The notes: generated by a model not told the origin, from the sequence alone. A stretch of DNA of 38,982 bases from a bacterium (GCA_028820935.1 JAPPHZ010000027.1:1-38982), one strand, 5' to 3'. Shown: positions 17,145 through 25,449, counted from the first letter of the stretch. Numbers and translations: made by a program.

Positions 17145-18440
17145 ATGTCTTCGGGGGACTTACCACAGGATCAGGCGAGATCGGCCCGGGAGGCCCAGCG
17201 GGCCTTCGTGGTCGAGGGCGCGGCGGCGCGGACCGAAGTGCTGCGGAATCTGGAGCGCCTGCTCGGCGAGCGCGAGGACGACCTGCTGGCCGCCAACCAG
17301 CGGGACCTGGAGGCTCCGGGGGCGGACGACCTCCCGGGACCGATCCGCAAGCGCCTGGCGCTTTCGCCCTCCAAGCTGGAGACGTTACGGGAGGGCGTGA
17401 ACGTCCTGATCGACTCGGCCGACCCGGTGGGGCGACCCATGATCCGCCGGGAACTGGACGACGGGCTGGTCCTCGAGCAGGTGCGGGTCCCGATCGGCGT
17501 GCTGCTGATCGTCTTCGAGAGCCGCCCCGACGCGGTGATCCAGATCGGCTCGCTGGCGCTTCGCACCGGCAATGCGGTGCTCATGAAGGGCGGATCCGAG
17601 GCCCTGCACTCCAACCGGGCGCTCACCGACCTGCTGCGGGAGGCGGTGGTCAAGGCGGGAGGACCCGCCGACGTGGTCCAGAACGTGGAGGGCCGGGAGG
17701 CGGTGGCCGACCTGCTGGCCATGGACGAGGACATCGACCTGGTCGTCCCCCGGGGCTCCGCCGACCTGGTGCGCGCCATCAAGGCGGCCTCGCGCATCCC
17801 GGTGCTGGGTCATGCGGACGGCATCTGCCACGTCTACGTGGATGCCGCCGCCGATCCCGGCATGGCCGTGCGGGTGGCGGTTGACTCCAAGACGAACTAC
17901 GTCGCCGTCTGCAACGCCGCCGAGACCCTACTGCTCCACCGCGACTTCCGGGCCGGCCCGGCGGTGGTCCAGGCCCTGCTCGACGCCGGGGTCGATGTGC
18001 GCGGGGACGAGGCGGTGGCGGCCATGGCTCCGGGTGTCACGGCGGCCGGCCCGTCCGACTTCGGGCACGAGTTCGGGGATCTCACCATCGCCGCCCGGGT
18101 CGTTGACGGGGTCGACGAGGCCATCGACCACATCCACGCCTACGGGTCGGCGCACACCGACACCGTGGTCACCGAGGACGCCGGGGTCGCCGGGCGCTTC
18201 CTCGAGACGGTCGACTCGTCCTCGGTATTCTGGAACGCCAGCACCCGGTTCGCCGACGGGTTCCGCTACGGGTTGGGGGCCGAGGTGGGTATCGCCACCG
18301 GCCGCGTCCACGCCCGGGGCCCGATGGGGGCGGAAGGACTGTTCACCACCAAGTGGGTACTGCGGGGCGACGGGCATGTGGTGGGCGACTACGGGCCGGG
18401 CAAGCGGTCCTACACCCACCGGGACCTGGCGCTCGGCTGA
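17145..18440 (+). CDS. proA: gamma-glutamyl phosphate reductase
   Basis: 431 residues, normal length. This aldehyde-dehydrogenase-superfamily enzyme reduces gamma-glutamyl phosphate with NADPH to glutamate semialdehyde in proline synthesis. Visible signatures are VPIGVLLIVFESRPDAVIQI, LRTGNAVLMKGGSEA, the catalytic Cys256 in VAVCNAAETLLLH, and SSSVFWNASTRFADGFRYGLGAEVGI. The frame is open far upstream, but the ATG at 17145 matches the family's N-terminus and sits just after a -10 box. Neither proB nor obg is next to it. It lies divergently from the betaine operon, so proline synthesis and betaine uptake, both osmoprotective, start from one intergenic region. Confidence 0.95.
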   Translation: MSSGDLPQDQARSAREAQRAFVVEGAAARTEVLRNLERLLGEREDDLLAANQRDLEAPGADDLPGPIRKRLALSPSKLETLREGVNVLIDSADPVGRPMIRRELDDGLVLEQVRVPIGVLLIVFESRPDAVIQIGSLALRTGNAVLMKGGSEALHSNRALTDLLREAVVKAGGPADVVQNVEGREAVADLLAMDEDIDLVVPRGSADLVRAIKAASRIPVLGHADGICHVYVDAAADPGMAVRVAVDSKTNYVAVCNAAETLLLHRDFRAGPAVVQALLDAGVDVRGDEAVAAMAPGVTAAGPSDFGHEFGDLTIAARVVDGVDEAIDHIHAYGSAHTDTVVTEDAGVAGRFLETVDSSSVFWNASTRFADGFRYGLGAEVGIATGRVHARGPMGAEGLFTTKWVLRGDGHVVGDYGPGKRSYTHRDLALG

Positions 18441-18447
18441 CGCCGCG

Positions 18448-18888
18448 CTACACGACCAGCAGCACCAGCGTCTCGGCCACGCAGGCGGGCCTGGCGGACC
18501 CTTCCAACTCGATCGTCACCTTCTCCTCGAGAAGGATGCCGTTGGGCTTCTCCGACACGCCCGCTATCTCCCGGACCACCCGCACCCTCGAACCGACCGG
18601 GACCGGGCTGAGGAACCGCACCCGGTTGAGGCCGTAGTTGATGATCATCTCGAGTCCGGGGAGGTCGAGAACGGGTCCGATTCCCGGTGTCAGCGCCAGG
18701 GTCATGAACCCGTGGGCGATGGTGGCGCCGAACGGGCCTTCGGCAGCCCGGGCGGCGTCCACGTGGATCCATTGAGGGTCACGGGTGGCGCCGGCGAAGC
18801 GGTCGATGTCGGCCTGGGTGATGGTGTGCCAATCGCCCACGCCGATGACCTGGCCGACCCGAGCCTCCAGTTCCGCCCTGATGCTCAT
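18448..18888 (-). CDS. MaoC-family (R)-hydratase-like protein
   Basis: 146 residues, a single hot-dog fold domain. The hydratase motif is FAGATRDPQWIHVDAARAAEGPFG, then IAHGFMTLAL, with catalytic Asp and His in DPQWIH; the usual Asn before Trp/Leu is Gln. The pattern matches NodN/MaoC-type enoyl-CoA hydratases acting on CoA thioesters, perhaps in fatty-acid breakdown. It lies 19 bases after the AlaX-type gene on the same strand and ends seven bases from the convergent proA stop. Confidence 0.85.
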   Translation of the reverse strand: MSIRAELEARVGQVIGVGDWHTITQADIDRFAGATRDPQWIHVDAARAAEGPFGATIAHGFMTLALTPGIGPVLDLPGLEMIINYGLNRVRFLSPVPVGSRVRVVREIAGVSEKPNGILLEEKVTIELEGSARPACVAETLVLLVV

Positions 18889-18907
18889 CGGTCGCCCCGG
18901 TCGGCTG

Positions 18908-19633
18908 CTACGCGGGGTCGTCTTCGAGGGCCACCCGGATGCGGCGGAACCCCCGACCCTTCGACTGGACCTTGGTGATCCGCACCCGGCCCACCTCCTC
19001 GGTCGTGTTGACGTGGGTGCCGCCGTCCGCCTGGCGGTCCAGGCCCACGATGTCGATCACCCGGATCCGGCGCACCGAGCGCGGTATCAGGTTGACCTTG
19101 GTGCGGATAAGGGTGGGATCGAGATCGGCCTCCTCGCGGGGCATGAAGGACACCTCGACAGGCAGGTGCCGGGCGATGGCCTCGTTCAACGCCTGCTCGA
19201 CGGGATCCCGGTGGCTGGCGTCCCAGTTGGGGATCTCGAAATCCAGGCGACCGTGGCCGGGTTCCATGTTGCCGCCCGTCACCGGGCTCCGGAACCGCTC
19301 CCAGATCACTCCGCAGAGGGCGTGCATCGATGTGTGCGTACGCATCAGCCGGTACCGGCGGTCCCAGTCGATCCTGCCGATCACCTTCGTTCCCACCTTC
19401 GGAAGCCCGCCCTCGAGCCAGTGCCACACACCGTCCGAGTCCTGCTTGACCCGTACCACCTGGAGCCGGTCATCTCCGATCGCCAGCTCTCCGACGTCAA
19501 CCGGCTGACCACCCCCACCCGGATAGAACACCGTCCGGTCGAGCAACACCCGCCCGTCGTCAACGTCGGTGGCCACCACCTCAGCCGCCATCTCGCGGGC
19601 ATAGGAGTCAACCGAGTAGATCTGCTCCGTCAT
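18908..19633 (-). CDS. AlaX-type alanyl-tRNA editing protein
   Basis: 241 residues. An N-terminal part resembles the AlaRS beta-barrel (DRTVFYPGGGGQPVDVGEL). It is followed by the SAD-type editing domain with RTHTSMHALCGV (metal-binding HxxxH) and DRQADGGTHVNTTEEVG. These stand-alone proteins hydrolyse Ser (or Gly) from mischarged tRNA-Ala. In the second metal motif, usually CGGTH, the Cys is Asp (DGGTH); the His is kept. Asp could still bind metal. The ATG has no ribosome-binding site but lies ten bases after a TATCGT box, so it may be leaderless. An in-frame ATG 60 bases upstream is less likely. Confidence 0.85.
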   Translation of the reverse strand: MTEQIYSVDSYAREMAAEVVATDVDDGRVLLDRTVFYPGGGGQPVDVGELAIGDDRLQVVRVKQDSDGVWHWLEGGLPKVGTKVIGRIDWDRRYRLMRTHTSMHALCGVIWERFRSPVTGGNMEPGHGRLDFEIPNWDASHRDPVEQALNEAIARHLPVEVSFMPREEADLDPTLIRTKVNLIPRSVRRIRVIDIVGLDRQADGGTHVNTTEEVGRVRITKVQSKGRGFRRIRVALEDDPA

Positions 19634-19759
19634 AACGCCAACGATACCCCGATCCCGATCGGGCATTGTTCCCGCCCAACAGGTCCACCCCACCGGTCGG
19701 GAAGCACCACCCGCAGCCCCGTTGCCCTCATGTGGTCCGACCCGGTTCCGTGGAAGGAT

Positions 19760-20125
19760 TTTTCGCGTTCTCGTAACAAGGGGTTGAAACCGTCACAGAT
19801 CCGATATACGTTGCCTATCGCCAAGCACCTATACCGGCCGCTGGCACTGGTCCGATCGGTCCGGCCGGTCCGAGGGAACATCAAGGCTTATGGAGCGAAC
19901 GGCCGACACCCGGCATCCAGCCGGGCATGGCCGACCACGCTCCAACAGGATGGGTGGTGGCGGGGGAGGGGCCCGGTGCGGAGCACCGGTTTTTCGCGAC
20001 TTTTGGCGCCGGCGGTTCTTGAGGCAGAGGGCGTCACATGTGGTGTCCTGATCCTGAGGTTCGCCGACCGTCGGGTTCTTGAGGCAGAGGGCGTCACTTA
20101 TGACGCCCTGATCCTGAGGTTCGCT
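19760..20125 (-). repeat. interspersed repeat, copy B (long, inverted to copy C)
   Basis: About 350 bases aligning with the reverse complement of 27931-28242. Landmarks along the plus strand: TTTTCGCGTTCT at 19760; GGGGTTGAAACCGTCACAG; a 22-base identity GTTGCCTATCGCC...CACCTA at 19811; GGGCATGGCCGACCACGCTCC near 19922; GGTGGTGGCGGGGGAGG; a 7-bp stem CCGGTGC-GGA-GCACCGG (19973-19989) then TTTTTCGCGAC. It ends in two tandem 60-base units at 20015 and 20075, the second with a perfect GGGCGTCA-CTTA-TGACGCCC hairpin. A frame is open through the repeat but there is no gene evidence. The gap 19634-20186 contains nothing else recognisable. Confidence 0.8.
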
Positions 20126-20186
20126 CCGTGGCGATGGATCAACCGGACCCGGTCATCGGAGCGACTCCGGTAAGGAAAGGGACGGG

Positions 20187-20534
20187 TCAGCCGGCTTCCC
20201 TCAGGTCCTTGAGCCACCGCTGCCGGAGCCGGCGCCGTTCGCCCGGGGTGGTGCCACCCCAGACCCCCTCGGTCTGGTTGGTGCCCACCGCGTAGGACAG
20301 GCACTCGGACGCCACCGGGCATCCGTCGCATACCTGCTTCGCTCTCTCCACGCCCACCACGTCGCCCGGATCGGGGAAGAAGATGCCCGGGTCGGTCGTC
20401 CGGCACGCCGCTAGGTCGCGCCACGACGACCCACCCGCCGGGGACTGGGTCGCTGTGAGGATGAACGGTGTCGCGCTGCGTCTCATACCCCGTACAACAG
20501 CCGTCGGGCCTGACATGTTCCCTGTTTCTGACAC
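20187..20534 (-). CDS. WhiB-family iron-sulfur transcriptional regulator
   Basis: 115 residues. Four cysteines bind the 4Fe-4S cluster (Cys44, then C-x2-C at 69 and 72, and Cys78), followed by the turn GVWGG (90-94) and a basic tail ERRRLRQRWLKDL that contacts DNA. WhiB-like proteins are found in actinobacteria and their phages and act with the housekeeping sigma factor in redox, division or stress control. Which WhiB subgroup this is cannot be fixed from sequence alone. The GTG start gives a long N-terminus; internal ATGs at residues 7 and 17 are also possible, and 17 would give a more usual length. Confidence 0.92.
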   Translation of the reverse strand: MSETGNMSGPTAVVRGMRRSATPFILTATQSPAGGSSWRDLAACRTTDPGIFFPDPGDVVGVERAKQVCDGCPVASECLSYAVGTNQTEGVWGGTTPGERRRLRQRWLKDLREAG

Positions 20535-20552
20535 GCGGTCGGCAACGGACGG

Positions 20553-21788
20553 TCAGAAGGGATACGGAGGGGGGACCTCACCCGGTTCGTAGCGGGCCAG
20601 CTCGCGGCGGGCCACCGCTCGGACATGCACCTCGTCGGGCCCGTCGAGGATCTGCAGGGAGCGGACCTGCGCATAGAGATGGGCCAGCGGGAACTGCTCC
20701 GACACCCCGGCGGCGCCGAACAGCTGGATGGCGCGGTCGATCACCAGCCTGGCCATCCGGGGCACGGCCACCTTGATTGCCGAGATCTCGACACGGGCCT
20801 CGCGGGTGCCCACCGTGTCGATCATCCAGGCCGTCTTCAACACCATCAGGCGAGCCTGTTCGATCCGGATCCGCGAATCGCCGATCCAGTCCCGCACCAC
20901 ACCCTGGTCCGACAGCAGCGACCCGAATGCCTGCCTGGCCTGTGCCCGGGCGCACATCAGATCGAATGCCCGCTCGGCCATGCCGATCGCCCTCATGCAG
21001 TGATGGATCCGTCCCGGACCGAGGCGGGCCTGGGCCATGGCGAAGCCCCCGCCCCGCTCGCCCAGGAGGTTCGAGGCCGGCACGCGGACATTGTCGAAGT
21101 GGATCGTGGCGTGGCCTCCCCGATCGTGATAGCCGAAAACGGAGGAATCGTGCTCGATGGTCACCCCCGGACGATCGAGCGGCACCAGCACCATGCTCTG
21201 GCGCCGGTAGGGATGGGCGTCCGGATCGGTCACCCCCATGACGATCGCCACCCGACAGCGCGGGCTGGCCGCCCCGGTCGAGAACCACTTGCGACCGCGG
21301 ATGACGAGCTGATCGCCCTCCTCCGTGATACGGGTGCGGATGTTGCGGGGGTCCGAAGAGGCGACATCCGGCTCGCTCATCGAGATGCACGACCGGATGG
21401 CGCCCTCCAGTAGCGGATCGAGCCAGCGGCGCTTCTGCTCCTCCGTCCCGAACATGTGGAGGATCTCCATGTTGCCGGTGTCGGGGGCCGAGCAGTTCAC
21501 CGCCTCGGGCGCCAGCAGCGGGCTTCGGCCGGTGATCTCGGCCAGCGGTGCGTACTCAAGGACCGACAGGCCCGCCCCCCGGTCCGGATCGGGCAGGAAC
21601 AGGTTCCACAAGCCCCTGGCTCGGGCCTCCGCCTTCAGATCCTCCATGACCCGTGGATGGTGGTGGGGGTCCCCGGCAGCCGCCATCTGCTCTGCATAGA
21701 GGGCTTCGGCGGGGTAGACCATCCCATCCATGAAGTCAAGCAGCGCGGACCGGAGCCGCTCCACTCGCGACGAAAACTCGAAGTCCAC
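20553..21788 (-). CDS. acyl-CoA dehydrogenase family protein
   Basis: 411 residues. Standard acyl-CoA dehydrogenase layout: N-terminal helices, middle beta domain with CISMSEPDVASSDPRNIRT, GRKWFSTGA and GGHATIHFDNVRVPASNLLGERG, and a C-terminal helical domain with RIHHCMRAIGMAERAFDLM, RQAFGSLLSDQGVVRDWI and QLFGAAGVSEQFPLA. The enzyme uses FAD to introduce an alpha-beta double bond in acyl-CoA; chain length is not readable. FMDGMVYPAE and 'ARYEPGE' fit the ACAD10/11-like branch. The GTG start has GAGGAG about eleven bases upstream; a longer frame begins further up without support. The WhiB gene lies 18 bases upstream of the stop side on the same strand. Confidence 0.9.
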   Translation of the reverse strand: MDFEFSSRVERLRSALLDFMDGMVYPAEALYAEQMAAAGDPHHHPRVMEDLKAEARARGLWNLFLPDPDRGAGLSVLEYAPLAEITGRSPLLAPEAVNCSAPDTGNMEILHMFGTEEQKRRWLDPLLEGAIRSCISMSEPDVASSDPRNIRTRITEEGDQLVIRGRKWFSTGAASPRCRVAIVMGVTDPDAHPYRRQSMVLVPLDRPGVTIEHDSSVFGYHDRGGHATIHFDNVRVPASNLLGERGGGFAMAQARLGPGRIHHCMRAIGMAERAFDLMCARAQARQAFGSLLSDQGVVRDWIGDSRIRIEQARLMVLKTAWMIDTVGTREARVEISAIKVAVPRMARLVIDRAIQLFGAAGVSEQFPLAHLYAQVRSLQILDGPDEVHVRAVARRELARYEPGEVPPPYPF

Positions 21789-21985
21789 CGGTTGCGCTTC
21801 TCCTCGGGCGCTGACTGGGAACGTTAGCTTCCCTGCCGTCCGCCCCGAAGGGGCCGCCGAGAGCAAGCCGGGGCGCGCCCTGATCGCCGGCCCGGACCGG
21901 CTACACTTGGCAGGTACGCGGTCGGCTGTTCAGGCGGACAGCCGAGCGTTACCCGACTCTTGCCGACCCGCTAGGGGGTGACCGC

Positions 21986-22627
21986 ATGCTGAGATTCGTG
22001 GAAGAGATCCTCCTGCTCCTGCTCCGCGACGAGGACGGCAAGTTCTATCACGTGTCCCGGTTCGCGATGGATCGCGCCATCGCCGGGGCCGTCCTCATGG
22101 ACCTGGCCATGGAGAACCGCATCGACACCGATCTCGAGGACATGATCCTGCTCGATGCCACCCCCACGGGCGACGACCTGCTGGACCCGACCCTGGCCCT
22201 GATCGCCGCCGGGGAGAAGCGCAACGCCCTCTACTGGGTGGAGCAGACAGCCCGGTACTCCGACGAGATCCGGGAGGCGGCCCTGTCACGGCTGGTGGAG
22301 CGGGGGATCCTGGAACGCCAGGAGGATTCCTTCCTCTGGGTGTTCCGTTCGAGGCGCTACCCGGCGGTTGACGGCGAGGCGGAGCGCGAGGTCAAGCTGC
22401 GGATCATGGGGGTGCTGTTCAGCGACGAGATCCCCGACCCGCACGACGTGGTGCTCATCTGCCTGGCCGACGTGTGCGGCATCTTCAAGCTGTTGCTGTC
22501 CAAGCAGGAACTTGAGCAGGCCGCAGCACGGATCGCGCAGGTGCGGAAGCTGGATCTGATCGGCCAGGCCGTGGCCCAGGCCATCCATGAGATCGAGATA
22601 TCGATCGCCTCAGCGGTGATGTTCTAA
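21986..22627 (+). CDS. GPP34 (GOLPH3/Vps74-like) family protein
   Basis: 213 residues. LRFVEEILLLLLRDEDGKFY, ALAGAxL-like IAGAVLMDLAMENRIDTD, LLDPTLALI, and LVERGILERQEDSFLWVFRSRRYP, then FSDEIPDPHDVVLICLADVCGIF follow the GPP34 family from end to end. In eukaryotes the family binds phosphoinositides and Golgi enzymes. In actinobacteria it is common, predicted to be membrane-peripheral, and of unknown function. A possible -10 box TACACT near 21902 and a 7-bp hairpin CGGCTGT / ACAGCCG in the leader precede it. ATG start with AGGGGGTGACC upstream. Confidence 0.88.
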   Translation: MLRFVEEILLLLLRDEDGKFYHVSRFAMDRAIAGAVLMDLAMENRIDTDLEDMILLDATPTGDDLLDPTLALIAAGEKRNALYWVEQTARYSDEIREAALSRLVERGILERQEDSFLWVFRSRRYPAVDGEAEREVKLRIMGVLFSDEIPDPHDVVLICLADVCGIFKLLLSKQELEQAAARIAQVRKLDLIGQAVAQAIHEIEISIASAVMF

Positions 22628-22745
22628 GCCCGGCTTGACACGCCGTGCCGGAGAACGGGCACTCAACCACGTATGTAACTCCTTCGAGCCCCAGTGCCGC
22701 CGGAAGCTGCTTGACATCCCACCGGAGCGGTCTGCCAGGTCGGGC

Positions 22746-22766
22746 GGCCACTTGCAAGAAGTGGCC
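22746..22766. terminator. hairpin between convergent genes
   Basis: A perfect 8-bp stem GGCCACTT / AAGTGGCC with loop GCAAG lies between the convergent GPP34 and MFS genes, six bases from the MFS stop. It has no clear T-run; a bidirectional stop is inferred from position. Confidence 0.35.
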
Positions 22767-22771
22767 AGAGT

Positions 22772-24094
22772 TCACGAGCTTGCCAGCCGTGAGGTGGATG
22801 TGACAGTCCGGCGTCCGGGACGGGCCCAGAGGCTGTAGACGACCAGCACCGAGCCGAACGCAGCCAGGGCGTAGGGAGTGCTGATCGCCTCCGCTAGAGC
22901 GCCGAGCACCAGTGTTCCCAGCGGGAAGACGCCTCCCCACGCGAGCACGAACAGGCTCATCACCCGTCCCCGCTTGGACTCGGTGGCCAGGGTCTGGACC
23001 AGGGTGGTCAGGCAGGTGAGCAGGAAGAAGTTGAGGCCGCCCGCCACCGTCACAAGGATCCCCGCCGCCCAGACAGACCGGGTCACGGCGAACAACCCTT
23101 CAACCACCCCGAAAGCGACCGCGGCCCATGTGATGGTGGTCATGTTCAGCGGTAACCGGCCGCTCCCGGCCGTGAACGCGCCGAGCATGGCGCCGAGACC
23201 GATCAGCATTATCAGCATCGTGAAGGTCTGGTCGCTCCCGCCCAGAGTGTCGTAGGCGATCACCGGGAGCACGGCCATGTATGAGGTGCCGAAGACGGTC
23301 ACCATGGTGGCCATGGCCAGCGCCTTCATGATGGTGGGACGCTCCCGGACGTACTCGATGCCCTGGCGCATCCGAGCGAAGACGCCGAGCGTGTCCTGCT
23401 CGGGCTGGTAGGGCCTCAGCGTGATCATCGAGGTCGCCACCGCTCCGGACAGGGCTGCCACCGCCCACACCGCGAAGGTGCCTCCGGGTCCCCAGAGAGC
23501 CAGGATCGGCCCCGCCAGCGCCGGCCCTCCGATACGGGCCAGGTTGAGCCCGATCGAGTTAGTCGACACCGCGCTCCGCAGGTCCTCGGGTGGGACGGAA
23601 TTGGCCACCGCCGCCTGGTTGATCGGGATCGCGAACGCCAGCCCGACCCCGAAGACGAGGGCAAAGCCGAACATCACCACCACCGAGTCGGCGCGGCCGA
23701 CTATGACCAGGTAGCTCATGACCGCAGCCGCGACGCCCATGACGACCTGGTTGGCCACGATGAGGAGTTTCCGGTCGAGGCGGTCGGCCACCACACCCAC
23801 GAAGGGGGTGACCACAAGCATCGGGATGGAGTTGAAGAACGACAGCAGGCCCAGCATCCACGGGCTGTTACGGGTCAGGCGGGCCACCATCAACTGGAAA
23901 GTGAGCAAGCCGATCCAAAAACCCACCCGGTAGAAGAACAGCCCGGCCCACAGGACGGTGAAACTGCGATGCCGGAAGGCCCTCAGGGTTGATGTCGAGC
24001 CTCTATTGCGGGGTGTTCCTCGCCTCCCGGGCAGGGCGCGCCGCAGGCCGGTGACAGAGCGGAGCGTTGAAAGAGGTGGCAAACCGGATTCCAT
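22772..24094 (-). CDS. MFS transporter, EntS-like exporter family
   Basis: 440 residues with about twelve membrane helices. The N-terminal TLRAFRHRSFTVLWAGLFF and the loop DRLDRKLLIVANQVVMG between helices 2 and 3 match the MFS_3/EntS type. SVPPEDLRSAVSTNSIGLNLARIGGPALAGPIL is the helix 4-5 signature of that group. The middle LRPYQPEQDTLGVFARMRQGIEYVRERP is the cytoplasmic linker. These proteins export siderophores or drugs; the substrate is unknown. The ATG lacks a clear ribosome-binding site, and the first ~35 residues are unusually polar, so a later start is possible. Confidence 0.85.
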   Translation of the reverse strand: MESGLPPLSTLRSVTGLRRALPGRRGTPRNRGSTSTLRAFRHRSFTVLWAGLFFYRVGFWIGLLTFQLMVARLTRNSPWMLGLLSFFNSIPMLVVTPFVGVVADRLDRKLLIVANQVVMGVAAAVMSYLVIVGRADSVVVMFGFALVFGVGLAFAIPINQAAVANSVPPEDLRSAVSTNSIGLNLARIGGPALAGPILALWGPGGTFAVWAVAALSGAVATSMITLRPYQPEQDTLGVFARMRQGIEYVRERPTIMKALAMATMVTVFGTSYMAVLPVIAYDTLGGSDQTFTMLIMLIGLGAMLGAFTAGSGRLPLNMTTITWAAVAFGVVEGLFAVTRSVWAAGILVTVAGGLNFFLLTCLTTLVQTLATESKRGRVMSLFVLAWGGVFPLGTLVLGALAEAISTPYALAAFGSVLVVYSLWARPGRRTVTSTSRLASS

Positions 24095-24238
24095 CCGTAA
24101 ACAAGAACACCCGCCACCGTGACAGCGACGGGTTGACGGCTCCCAGACTAGTGGTCATGAGGGGTGGAGTTTGGGTAGCACCAGGAAGTTGGCGGTCCTG
24201 CTGGGCGATCCTGAACAACCCGCCTAGCCTGTCTACTC

Positions 24239-25108
24239 GTGAACCTTCACCTCCTGGACGCCACCTACGAGCTGTTCCGGGCCTATTTCGGGTATCCGAG
24301 GCGGGCTGCTCCGGACGGGATGGAGGTCGGCGCCGTCTACGGGGTGCTCGACTCCACGATCCGCCTGCTCCGCGAGGACGGGGTCACCCATCTGGCCGCT
24401 GCAACCGACGCGGTGATCGAGTCGTTCCGCAACGACATCTTCCCGGGCTACAAGACGGGCGAGGGAATCGAACCGGAGTTGCTCGGCCAGTTCCGGCTGG
24501 CGGAGGAGGCGTTGGAGATCCTGGGCGTGACCGTCTGGGCCATGCGGGACTTCGAAGCCGACGATGCCATCGCCACGGCCGCCCACCGCTGGAAGGACGA
24601 TGTGGAGCGGGTGATCATCCTCAGTCCCGACAAGGACCTGATGCAATGCGTGATCGGGGACCGGGTGGTGACGTTCAACCGCCGGGAACGCAAGCGCTAC
24701 GACGAGCGCGGGGTGGTGGAGAAGTTCGGCGTCCGGCCGTCCTCCATACCCGACTACCTGGCGCTGGTGGGTGACGCCGCCGACCGGGTTCCCGGGATTC
24801 CCGGCTGGGGCGCGAAGTCCAGTTCCACCCTCCTGGCCAGGTATGGCCACATCGAGGACATCCCCGCATCGCCCGGTAGCTGGGACGTGCAGGTCCGGGG
24901 CGCGGCCCGGCTGTCCACCAACCTGGAGGCGGCCCGAGCCGAGGCGGCCCTCTACCGGGAGCTCACCACCCTTCGACTGGACGTGCCGCTGGCCGAGGAT
25001 CTGGAGGATCTCGAGTGGCGCGGCGCCCATCGAACACGCTTCCTCGAGCTGTGCGACCGGCTCGGCTTCGGCGCCATCCGCACCCGGCCCGGCCGCTGGA
25101 GGGTCTAG
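24239..25108 (+). CDS. stand-alone 5'-3' exonuclease (Pol I exonuclease-domain family)
   Basis: 289 residues. LHLLDATYELFRAYF (Asp7) begins the nuclease fold; the acidic sites MRDFEADDAIAT and VIILSPDKDLMQC follow. GDAADRVPGIPGWGAKSSSTLL is the helix-hairpin-helix region that holds DNA. The family removes RNA primers and flaps in replication and repair. Here the domain is free, not fused to a polymerase. The GTG start has no ribosome-binding site, but TAGCCT at 24225-24230 ends eight bases before it, so a leaderless transcript is likely. Confidence 0.88.
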   Translation: MNLHLLDATYELFRAYFGYPRRAAPDGMEVGAVYGVLDSTIRLLREDGVTHLAAATDAVIESFRNDIFPGYKTGEGIEPELLGQFRLAEEALEILGVTVWAMRDFEADDAIATAAHRWKDDVERVIILSPDKDLMQCVIGDRVVTFNRRERKRYDERGVVEKFGVRPSSIPDYLALVGDAADRVPGIPGWGAKSSSTLLARYGHIEDIPASPGSWDVQVRGAARLSTNLEAARAEAALYRELTTLRLDVPLAEDLEDLEWRGAHRTRFLELCDRLGFGAIRTRPGRWRV

Positions 25109-25135
25109 CCACCCGACCGCCAACCCCGAGGTTCT

Positions 25136-25164
25136 TTGACATTGGTCCTTTCGTATGGTCTAAT
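25136..25164 (+). promoter_or_regulatory. promoter of the SAM-riboswitch operon
   Basis: TTGACA (25136-25141), exactly 17 bases, TCTAAT (25159-25164). Transcription should begin near 25171, about ten bases before the riboswitch. Confidence 0.75.
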
Positions 25165-25181
25165 CCTGCTGTTACAACGCG

Positions 25182-25260
25182 CTCATCCAGAGCGGTGGAG
25201 GGACAGGCCCTTTGAAGCCGCGGCAACCGACATGAGCGGTGCCAATGCCTGATCGATGAG
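25182..25260 (+). promoter_or_regulatory. SAM-I (S-box) riboswitch
   Basis: P1 is formed by CTCATC (25182-25187) with GATGAG (25255-25260). Between them the S-box core reads AGCGGTGGAGGGACAGGCCC, then TTTGAAGCCGCGGCAACC and finally GGTGCCAATGCCTG, in the right order and spacing. SAM-I aptamers bind S-adenosylmethionine and usually switch off sulfur-amino-acid genes. Just downstream are a bulged GAGGCGG/CCGCTC stem and a perfect GCGCTC-AGAC-GAGCGC hairpin (25287-25302), but no U-run, so the switching mechanism is not a plain terminator. It precedes a short ORF and the osmC-like gene, an unusual target. Confidence 0.88.
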
Positions 25261-25328
25261 ACTGCCGAGGCGGGATTCCGCTCGCGGCGCTCAGACGAGC
25301 GCGTACAAGCGAGAGGAGACTGTCACAC

Positions 25329-25427
25329 ATGGATCGCCTGCACTTCAAGCCTTCAGCATCTGGCAGGTGCATGTGTTGTCCAGGCTCCCGGGTGATCCAC
25401 CCGGGCGGTCCTGGCAACCGCCCGTAG
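25329..25427 (+). CDS. putative cysteine-sensing leader peptide
   Basis: A 32-codon ORF (ATG to TAG) with AGGAG about ten bases upstream, located between the riboswitch and osmC. Codons 14-17 are TGC ATG TGT TGT (Cys-Met-Cys-Cys), a dense run of sulfur amino acids. The RNA hairpin 25383-25449 begins one codon after this run. That is the geometry of ribosome-mediated attenuation, where slow reading at Cys codons changes downstream folding. Cys-rich upstream ORFs acting this way are known in mycobacteria. Expression of this one is inferred from position and codon content. Confidence 0.55.
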   Translation: MDRLHFKPSASGRCMCCPGSRVIHPGGPGNRP

Positions 25428-25449
25428 CCGACGCCACCACCCGGGAGCC
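25383..25449 (+). promoter_or_regulatory. structured leader with two competing hairpins
   Basis: A 12-bp perfect stem joins GGCTCCCGGGTG (25383-25394) to CACCCGGGAGCC (25438-25449), enclosing a 7-bp hairpin GGGCGGT/ACCGCCC (25403-25423). The same 5' arm can instead form a local 7-bp hairpin CCGGGTG-ATC-CACCCGG (25388-25404). The leader-peptide stop codon lies at the foot of the inner hairpin. The mutually exclusive folds suggest a translation-dependent switch. It does not match a riboswitch class I recognise. Confidence 0.6.

Noticed and set aside
19798-20173. Protein-like frame LPIAKHLYRPL... within repeat copy B, echoed in copy C
   Set aside because: The two translations are alike only because the DNA repeats are alike; they contain frame breaks, lack starts and ribosome-binding sites, and the conserved feature is a nucleotide hairpin.
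25383-25449. A second known riboswitch (SAM-II, SAM-IV or SAH) after the SAM-I aptamer
   Set aside because: The conserved cores of those classes are not present; the element overlaps a translated short ORF, which fits a translation-linked attenuator better.
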